A DNA stretch of 11,264 bases. Origin: Bacteroidales bacterium (GTDB lineage: Bacteria > Bacteroidota > Bacteroidia > Bacteroidales > PUMT01). The translations under genes and the position numbers were made by a program. The DNA is taken from NCBI GenBank assembly GCA_007119075.1, contig SKQJ01000111.1, positions 1-11,264 on the forward strand, read 5' to 3'. Every line of letters begins with the position of its first letter. The first letter of the stretch is position 1. The notes under the pieces were generated by a model. The model was not told the DNA's origin. It made no database searches and saw only the letters and a list, made by a program, of their open reading frames with translations. Positions 1 to 5,380 of this stretch are shown here, in pieces.

Positions 1-177
1 CTAATTCAAAATCATGGTAAACGGATACTTCAGCATGAATTTCCTGCCATTGAGGCGTTCCCTTATACTTTTCCTCAATCGACCTTAAGGCACGGGCCAG
101 GGTATTGGTTCCACCCTGCTGTAAACAAGCTCCTGAATATCGAACTCATTGGAGTAAAGTTGATTATAACTTTTCAT
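1..177 (-). pseudogene. Frameshifted 5' part of an unrecognised gene, running off the left edge
   Basis: An ATG at 177-175 overlaps the stop of the preceding gene as ATGA, the usual sign of a translationally coupled next gene. From it the frame reads MKSYNQLYSNEFDIQELVYS and then runs into a TAA at 87-85 after 30 codons. From 145 to the window edge a second minus-strand frame is open and reads like real protein (QQGGTNTLARALRS, then IEEKYKGTPQWQEIHAEV), but it has no ATG, GTG or TTG start of its own. Restoring one base near 117-122 would join the two, for example as ELVYQQGGTNTLARAL. This is therefore either a gene with a 1-base deletion or a sequencing error. I do not recognise the family. 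The GGTNT..AL stretch resembles part of a von Willebrand A domain, but that is weak. No signal peptide is visible. Confidence 0.5.
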
Positions 178-1667
178 TCAGCCGTAACGGATAAAGCCCA
201 TACTTCATTATCAGGTGTCTCAATAATACCAGGCAGCTCAACAGTTGCCGGTTCCTCCCATTCAGAAGTTCTTACATTAAGCCATCTTAACTGATATCGT
301 CCCTGTCTGATATTCAGTCTTATGCTTCCGCCGGCAGGGAAATAGAGCAGATATTCCCCCTGATCATTTGCCAGACAATATGCTTCATTTTCTGACCTTT
401 CAGAAAGCAACCCGTTGGCAGGATAGCTGCTGAAAATATCTACTGATTCTGTCAGCATCCTCATGCTCCTGATATATGACATCGCGATATCCCTGTCCCC
501 AAGCCCGTAAGGCGGCCGGTGAAAGCGCACAGAGGCAGCACCTGCAAAAATATTCCGGCAGAATCGTTCTGCCCCCACCTGGTGAGATCCCCAGCCTATA
601 TCGTCAGCACCGTAAATTTTCGTGTTGTTGACAGGCCTTAATATTCCGGATTTCTGGACCTCATTCCAGATATATAAGCCTGTTTTATAGTGGGTTTCAC
701 CAACCTGAAAATTGTGGTTCGAAATATCCAGGTAAGAATAATTTTCCGGATCATACAGTGTATTTGAAACACTGGCACGCCGCGTAAAAAAATGGGTGGC
801 CGGATTCTGGACAACGGCCTCTTTCACTGCGCCATCGGTCGGATCAAAAGTATCATACATCTCAGTCACTTCGATCTTCCGGTCTGCCTCACCTGCCCTT
901 AGCCTGATATACTGCGCCCAGTACAGGGACCACTTTGGGTCTGCATTAGTCTCGTTATCTATAACGTACAGCACATGGTCAAAATCAAGGCTGATTGACA
1001 GCAGTTTATCCACAAACTTCTTCTGGTAACCAAGAACCACCAGGTCAATTTCAAAATCGAACGGATAGGCCAGGGGAAGAGTGGTGTTGAAAAAAGGATT
1101 TATCAGCTGGTATCCGTTTGACCTGAAAAGATTGTACAGTCCTGATTCTGACTCGGAATAATTTTTGTTATTGACCGGATTAAAGGGATTTCGCTCCCAC
1201 GCCAGTTTTCCATCCACTACATAGGCTGCACGGGTATAAAAGTCATAGCTTGCCCATATCTCGATCTGGACGATTATTTCCCTTTTATAAGTCGCTTCCA
1301 GAAAATACTTAAGCCGGTCCCAGTATTTATCATTCCATCGGTCAAGATCAAAGAGTTGTGTCAGCGTATCAAAATAAAATGGGTATTGATCGCCCTCATC
1401 CCGGCCCGACATCGTATTCCTTAAATAGTTACCGCCATACCCGGTCAGCCTGTCCAGTTCCTGGTCCAGACAGACAGGAGAGTGCTGAAAAATGTTGTCA
1501 TTGGAGCTGCCTCCCAAAAGCAGAACCGGATTGCCCTTATATTGCCAGTACATCGGATTGGCATGGAAAGGCTGTATCCTGTCAGATGCATCAGGTATCC
1601 TTTCTGATGCCTGGCTGCCAGAAATTATAAAGCATAATAAAATCAGTAACAGCGGCATTTTCTTCAT
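174..1667 (-). CDS. Exported glycoside hydrolase-like TIM-barrel protein (DUF4038-like, with C-terminal beta domain), paralogue 2
   Basis: This 497-residue protein has an N-terminal signal peptide (about 1-20, MKKMPLLLILLCF... ending SQA). The mature part opens with the YWQYKGNPVLLLGG motif (40-53), then NYLRNTMSGRD (80-90) and IIVQIEIW (131-138), typical of the first barrel strands in DUF4038/apiosidase-like proteins. DNET at 237-240 and EVTEMYD at 266-272 are in the right order and strand-end setting for the acid/base and nucleophile glutamates of clan GH-A, making E239 and E269 candidates. NNTKIYG and VRFHRPP follow. Residues about 425-497 form a beta-rich tail (YLLYFPAGG, RWLNVRTSEW) resembling the putative collagen-binding domain that usually follows DUF4038. 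It is a tandem paralogue of the gene at 1783-3297, 115 nt upstream, and carries an extra stretch of about 20 residues around 278-305. The role is probably cleavage of a plant- or algal-type glycan in the envelope or outside the cell. The substrate is unknown, and the TIM-barrel call is much firmer than the enzymatic activity. Confidence 0.82.
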   Translation of the reverse strand: MKKMPLLLILLCFIISGSQASERIPDASDRIQPFHANPMYWQYKGNPVLLLGGSSNDNIFQHSPVCLDQELDRLTGYGGNYLRNTMSGRDEGDQYPFYFDTLTQLFDLDRWNDKYWDRLKYFLEATYKREIIVQIEIWASYDFYTRAAYVVDGKLAWERNPFNPVNNKNYSESESGLYNLFRSNGYQLINPFFNTTLPLAYPFDFEIDLVVLGYQKKFVDKLLSISLDFDHVLYVIDNETNADPKWSLYWAQYIRLRAGEADRKIEVTEMYDTFDPTDGAVKEAVVQNPATHFFTRRASVSNTLYDPENYSYLDISNHNFQVGETHYKTGLYIWNEVQKSGILRPVNNTKIYGADDIGWGSHQVGAERFCRNIFAGAASVRFHRPPYGLGDRDIAMSYIRSMRMLTESVDIFSSYPANGLLSERSENEAYCLANDQGEYLLYFPAGGSIRLNIRQGRYQLRWLNVRTSEWEEPATVELPGIIETPDNEVWALSVTAE

Positions 1668-1782
1668 CTTATTGGTTTATGTGATTAAAATGACAGGACC
1701 GGTTCCCCCGGAAGGGTAAACCCGGTGTCGCAAATTATTTAACAATACCCCGGGCAGACTGAGCCGGTTAAAAGGCATCCCG

Positions 1783-3297
1783 TTATCTGGAGGTTAAAAC
1801 AACCATCCAGTGACCTTCACCGGGCGCACGGAGATCAATGACATCACCACCTGAGACTTCCTGCTCATCCAGCCACTGACTGCCGGCAATGTCCAGCCAT
1901 TTCATTACAAAATCACCCGGGACATCCCTGAGATCCAGACCCGCATTGCCTCCGTCTGTAAAATATACGGCGTACTGCTCGCCGGGTGTATAGGCAAGAT
2001 ACGCCTCATTTATTTCACGGTCAACCAGCAAGTCGCTGTAAACATCCGGTTCGGCACGAAAAACATCGAAAGCTTCCTGGAAAACCCTGGCACTGCGGAT
2101 CTGTTGCCGGGCCGGCTCACTCAAACCAATGCTGAAATAGCCGGGGCGCGGACCGGGACGGTGGAAACGGGATGAGGCGATACCGCCGAGAATATTTCTC
2201 CAGAATTTGTTCAGGCCTTCAGGTACTCCTCCGCCAAGCGCAGCACCGCCATAGATTTTGTTGTTATTGACAGGGCGGGGAGGATCGGCAACAATTTGGC
2301 GTGCAATCTGCATGTTGTCCCAGTGGACCTGTTCATCGCGCAGGTTATTTTGCGAAACATCCACAAAAGAATAAAGGTCAGGATGATCGAAAGTCCTAAG
2401 GTGCATCGGATCTGTCAGGTCCCAGGCATCCCACATCTCCGTAACCTCAATATTGACATTTGCTTCCCGGGCCCTGTCACTTAAATGGTTTGCCCAGTAC
2501 CGGGCCCATTCCTCTGATGCCGTGCTCTCATTGCTGATACAATAAAGAATATGATCGTAGTCAAATGTAACGGAAAGCATCCTGTCCACAAAAGCCTGCT
2601 GAAAAGGCAACACCAGGGGATCGTTATCAAGCTCGGGAATGGTGCGGAAAATATAATAATCCCGGGTGTATTCATGATGATTGAATTCCTCCTCATCCAG
2701 GATTGTCTCATCGGCAGTATAGTTGATATTGTTTCCGGGATTGAAGGGATGTCCCGACCATGCCTCGGCCGAATACGCCCCTCCCCATACACGTCCGTAA
2801 TCCCACCGGTCCCATATCTCAATCTGAACTATTATATCACGCTGTGCTGTCATTTCGATAAAATTCCCGAAAAGTTCCCAGTAGTCTTCATCCCAGCGGC
2901 CAAGGTCATAAAGGCCGCTTTCCTCGTCCCGGTAAAACGGGTAAAGATTAATGTCATTATACAGATCGCTGTCGGGATCGATACGGTCGCGGCTGGACAT
3001 TGTATTGCGAAGGTAGTTGCCACCGGCCGAGGTCAGCAGGTCAAGGTGGGCCTCAAGACCATCCGGTCCGATATTGGGATGATTGAAAAGGTTGTCCTGA
3101 TCCGAGCCACCGAGCAAAAGAATGGGCTCGCCTTTATATTGCCAGTAACGCGGATCTTCAGACCAGGGCTTGATCCGCCTGGCATCACGCTCCTCGTAAT
3201 CATTGGTCTGGCAGGAAAATCCTGAAATTAATACCCCTGCTATAAGTACTTGTGCAAGGATTTTAAAGTGATTTTTAACGGGTACTTGTTTTTCCAT
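1783..3297 (-). CDS. Exported, probably lipid-anchored glycoside hydrolase-like TIM-barrel protein (DUF4038-like), paralogue 1
   Basis: This 504-residue protein has an N-terminal hydrophobic segment ending at Cys29 (LISGFSC), followed by a polar acidic stretch (QTNDYEERD). That suggests a lipoprotein, although the lipobox (GFSC) is not canonical. The barrel motifs match the neighbouring paralogue in order: YWQYKGEPILLLGGSDQDN (51-69), NYLRNTMSSRD (94-104), IIVQIEIWDRWDY (155-167), HPFNPGNNINYT (183-194), SNES (255-258), EVTEMWDAWD (274-283), FVDVSQNN (311-318), NNNKIYGG (344-351) and RFHRP (377-381). By analogy with clan GH-A, E257 and E277 are candidate catalytic acids. The C-terminal part (about 430-504) is a beta domain with YAVYFTDGG and MKWLDIAGSQW, like the tail that follows DUF4038 domains. 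It is first in the hydrolase unit and has its own promoter about 65 nt upstream. The start is the ATG at 3297; no Shine-Dalgarno is present, as is normal in this phylum. Substrate unknown. Confidence 0.83.
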   Translation of the reverse strand: MEKQVPVKNHFKILAQVLIAGVLISGFSCQTNDYEERDARRIKPWSEDPRYWQYKGEPILLLGGSDQDNLFNHPNIGPDGLEAHLDLLTSAGGNYLRNTMSSRDRIDPDSDLYNDINLYPFYRDEESGLYDLGRWDEDYWELFGNFIEMTAQRDIIVQIEIWDRWDYGRVWGGAYSAEAWSGHPFNPGNNINYTADETILDEEEFNHHEYTRDYYIFRTIPELDNDPLVLPFQQAFVDRMLSVTFDYDHILYCISNESTASEEWARYWANHLSDRAREANVNIEVTEMWDAWDLTDPMHLRTFDHPDLYSFVDVSQNNLRDEQVHWDNMQIARQIVADPPRPVNNNKIYGGAALGGGVPEGLNKFWRNILGGIASSRFHRPGPRPGYFSIGLSEPARQQIRSARVFQEAFDVFRAEPDVYSDLLVDREINEAYLAYTPGEQYAVYFTDGGNAGLDLRDVPGDFVMKWLDIAGSQWLDEQEVSGGDVIDLRAPGEGHWMVVLTSR

Positions 3298-3362
3298 ATT
3301 AGAAATAATTCAACACTGCTGGTTATTGATTTTTTGAAGTAACGAAACTTTTTCCCGTAATA

Positions 3363-3394
3363 CAAATTAATCGTAAATGTTCGAAACATCAAAA
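3363..3394 (-). promoter_or_regulatory. Bacteroidota-type promoter for the TIM-barrel hydrolase unit
   Basis: Read on the minus strand, TTTTG at 3394-3390 is followed by exactly 19 nt and then TTAATTTG at 3370-3363. The Bacteroidota housekeeping consensus is TTTG, about 19-20 nt, TAnnTTTG, so the -33 element matches fully and the -7 element at seven of eight positions. Transcription would start near 3357, leaving a leader of about 60 nt before the ATG at 3297. The surroundings are AT-rich. The hit rests on one sequence without experimental start-site data. Confidence 0.6.
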
Positions 3395-3498
3395 CAGATA
3401 AACAAGCGTTCAATACACTTTTTATAGCCTGGCTGATGCCACCAAACAAGCGGTTGATATTATGATGGTCCGCAGAATTTGGCAGGACGCCGGTAGTG

Positions 3499-3535
3499 CA
3501 ACCACAGACGGCTTGAGACGCTCTGTTGCTGGTTG
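3499..3535. repeat. Imperfect inverted repeat / hairpin
   Basis: CAACCA (3499-3504) pairs with TGGTTG (3530-3535), and the adjacent CAGA (3505-3508) pairs with TCTG (3522-3525). A four-base bulge (TTGC, 3526-3529) interrupts one side, and the loop is 13 nt. It lies upstream of the promoter of the hydrolase unit and downstream of the phosphatase-fold gene. It could be part of a transcript end, a palindromic intergenic repeat or a regulator site; it is not followed by a clean T-run. Confidence 0.35.
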
Positions 3536-3539
3536 CCAC

Positions 3540-3592
3540 AAAAAAGGAAATGAGATGGATCGGCCTAATAAGCCGACTTGCTTGAGATGAAT
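3540..3592 (-). terminator. Weak candidate terminator after the phosphatase-fold gene
   Basis: On the minus strand, just past the stop at 3596, TCGGC (3576-3572) pairs with GCCGA (3564-3560) around a 7-nt AT-rich loop. A six-T run (3545-3540) comes 14 nt later. The stem is short and the T-run is too far away for a textbook intrinsic terminator. The hairpin is bracketed by near-identical direct repeats: TGAGATG at 3551-3557 and 3583-3589, nine of ten bases identical when extended to AT. Placement at the end of a gene and before a new promoter supports a transcript end here. Confidence 0.28.
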
Positions 3593-3595
3593 GGA

Positions 3596-4420
3596 CTATT
3601 TATTCTTCTCTAAGACAATATCGACAAATACAGGAAGATGGTCTGAAGCGACAGGCTCGTTGACAACGACCCGTTGCAAAACTTTGTACCGATAACCTTC
3701 AGTTCTTAATCCAAAGATATAATCTATGCATCTGGATGGCCGGTCACTCCGGAAAGTATATTCATTGCCACTGAGCTGTATCCAGTTTTCTGACAACAAT
3801 TCAAGGGTCCTTGTGCCAGGCGTATCATTTATATCACCTGCAAGTATAACCGGCTTTTCAGACTCCTGTGCTTCATAATCTATTATCATTACCGATCCGT
3901 GCCTGTCACCAGCATAACGGTTATTGAGATGGGTCCCGTAAAGTATGAAATCCTCGAATTCAACCATTAAAAGGCTTCTCCTCTCCTGTCTCCCCGGCAG
4001 GGGAATGTAGGAATAATTTACGGGCTCCTCCTTCGACAGTATGCCATTCCCGTATTGCCCTCCTTGAAAATCAATTGCAGGACCATACCTGTGATACATT
4101 CCGGTCAGATCGGCCAGTACTCCGAGCACATCTGCCCCTTCCATGCGACGTGTAGCACTGTCCACTTCCTGCAGGGCCACATAATGGGGATTAATGGCCT
4201 TAATTACTTCGGCAACCCGTTCAAAATCGGTCTGTCCGTCCATTCCAATGCAGTTCCTTATATTATAGGTGAGTATCCTTATAACCCCTTCATCAGGTTT
4301 CTCATAATAATAACCACGGTCAAATGAAGGTTGAGGATCCTGAAAACCGTAATTTTGTCCGGCAAATCCGGGTATGGAGCAGAATAAAAAAACCAGAAGC
4401 GAGATTATGAAATTTTTCAT
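3596..4420 (-). CDS. Secreted endonuclease/exonuclease/phosphatase (EEP) family hydrolase
   Basis: This 274-residue protein has a signal peptide (about 1-20, ending PGFA). The body carries the complete EEP signature: TYNIRNC with metal-site Asn53, LQEVD with Glu85, YGNGILS (123-129), GTHLNN with His164, AGDINDTP with Asp196 and Asn198, CIDYIF with Asp233, and the terminal SDHLPV with Asp260-His261. These are the Mg2+-binding and catalytic residues of the DNase I / inositol phosphatase / sphingomyelinase fold, so an active phosphodiesterase or phosphatase is expected. Export and the neighbouring glycerophosphodiester phosphodiesterase suggest a phosphorylated lipid head group, inositol phosphate or extracellular nucleic acid as substrate, but the sequence does not decide between them. 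It begins 85 nt after the phosphodiesterase gene and is probably cotranscribed with it. The ATG start is placed by the signal peptide. Confidence 0.9.
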   Translation of the reverse strand: MKNFIISLLVFLFCSIPGFAGQNYGFQDPQPSFDRGYYYEKPDEGVIRILTYNIRNCIGMDGQTDFERVAEVIKAINPHYVALQEVDSATRRMEGADVLGVLADLTGMYHRYGPAIDFQGGQYGNGILSKEEPVNYSYIPLPGRQERRSLLMVEFEDFILYGTHLNNRYAGDRHGSVMIIDYEAQESEKPVILAGDINDTPGTRTLELLSENWIQLSGNEYTFRSDRPSRCIDYIFGLRTEGYRYKVLQRVVVNEPVASDHLPVFVDIVLEKNK

Positions 4421-4505
4421 GGTGTTGTTTTTGTCGGTTATTTAAAGTGAAATCATACCGCGTTGACTATGTCGGGGAAGGATTTTATTTCCGATCACTG
4501 GCTGT

Positions 4506-5366
4506 TTACGGTCTAAATACAGGAATAACAGGCTTAATCCCAAGCTCTGAAATAATATCAATGGAGTTCACTATATCATCAACAAGGGGAAAATCGATAC
4601 CCATTTCGAACAGGATCCGGATCAAATCCGGGTCGTCGGTTCCGAAATAATTTATCTTTATTCTGTTCTCCCTGAGCATATCAGTGTAGACTGCAAATTC
4701 CGGATATGCTATGCCTCGCAACTGAATAAAATCCGCTTCCATCTGAATTGTCTCATTTACGTAATCTAAATTCCTCTCCATCCTGTCCATGTTACATATC
4801 ATGATGCCCGGAACAGAGTTGCGAGCCTTTAGCGCAGCACCGGCGCCGCAGGCAATAAAAGCCTGATGCAGCCGGTTGTGGTCCCGTATTTTTTTTGCAA
4901 CCATGGAGCCAAGAATATCATCCCCCTTTAAATGGATATTAAGCCAGATATTAAGGGGCATCATTTCCAGAACCTCGTCAATAGTTGGTATACGTTCTCC
5001 GGCAAAATCTTCCGATTTCCAGCTGCCGGCATCCAGTTCCCGGATTTCCTGCAAAGTAAGTTCATCAACTCTTCCGCTTCCGTCTGTTGTGCGGTCAACC
5101 GTGGCATCATGAATTATCACCAGCTCATTATCTGATGTGAGCGCTACATCAAACTCTATCATATGAGCGCCTGCATCAATTGCAGCACGAAATGCGGACA
5201 GAGTGTTCTCGGGATGTGTCTCCATTGCGCCCCGGTGGGCACACAGTCCGCGTTCAGGAAGAGAAATATTGTCGCCAGTGCCTGTTTGCCCCTGCCCCTG
5301 GCAACTACCCAGGAACAATGTAATTATCAAAAATAAAGATGTTGATTTTAAGAACCTGGATACCAT
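4506..5366 (-). CDS. Glycerophosphodiester phosphodiesterase family lipoprotein
   Basis: This 286-residue protein has a good lipobox, LGSC with Cys22, after a hydrophobic stretch, so it is predicted to be a lipid-anchored envelope protein. GDPD motifs are in order: CAHRG (42-46), HPENTLSAFRAAIDAGA (51-67), the metal-binding E71-x-D73 (EFDV), the catalytic HD pair His86-Asp87 and DRTTDGSG (91-98). Where family members usually have a Glu in NIE-x-K, a third metal ligand, this protein has His145 (WLNIHLKG). The expected reaction is hydrolysis of glycerophosphodiesters to glycerol 3-phosphate and an alcohol; the His substitution may mark a subfamily with a different metal or substrate. The start lies 14 nt after the TonB-dependent receptor stop, which implies cotranscription. 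The barrel closes with GTDDPDLIRILFEMGIDFPLVDD, the usual last strand-helix region. Confidence 0.9.
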   Translation of the reverse strand: MVSRFLKSTSLFLIITLFLGSCQGQGQTGTGDNISLPERGLCAHRGAMETHPENTLSAFRAAIDAGAHMIEFDVALTSDNELVIIHDATVDRTTDGSGRVDELTLQEIRELDAGSWKSEDFAGERIPTIDEVLEMMPLNIWLNIHLKGDDILGSMVAKKIRDHNRLHQAFIACGAGAALKARNSVPGIMICNMDRMERNLDYVNETIQMEADFIQLRGIAYPEFAVYTDMLRENRIKINYFGTDDPDLIRILFEMGIDFPLVDDIVNSIDIISELGIKPVIPVFRP

Positions 5367-5380
5367 AGCTTTAATTTTGA

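Larger units (their letters stand above)
3298..3595. other. 298-nt intergenic region: hairpins plus promoter, no convincing gene
   Basis: This gap lies between the hydrolase unit and the upstream phosphatase-fold gene. It holds the promoter at 3363-3394, an imperfect hairpin at 3499-3535 and a second small hairpin between direct repeats at 3551-3592. A 99-codon minus-strand frame crosses it (3539 down to 3240), but it overlaps the start of the 1783-3297 gene, and its Cys/Asn/Ser-rich translation ending in a basic, aromatic tail looks non-coding. The segment from about 3420 to 3540 is more GC-balanced than its AT-rich flanks and could be a dispersed intergenic repeat, which a single window cannot show. 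Confidence 0.5.

Noticed and set aside
1699..1725. ACCGG...CCGGT inverted repeat between the two paralogues
   Set aside because: Only five outer pairs, with a large unpaired interior and no T-run; too weak to call a terminator.
1729..1740. Possible -7 element (minus strand ATAATTTG) about 64 nt upstream of the 174-1667 gene
   Set aside because: It sits at a distance similar to the promoter of the neighbouring paralogue, but no TTTG occurs at the required spacing. Readthrough from the upstream gene is as likely.
2551..3225. 224-codon plus-strand ORF
   Set aside because: It lies wholly antisense to the TIM-barrel gene at 1783-3297, whose motifs are clear; the plus-strand translation is a shadow.
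3240..3539. 99-codon minus-strand ORF spanning the intergenic region
   Set aside because: It overlaps the signal-peptide region of the 1783-3297 gene in another frame, covers the promoter, and its translation has no domain-like pattern. It was treated as intergenic sequence.
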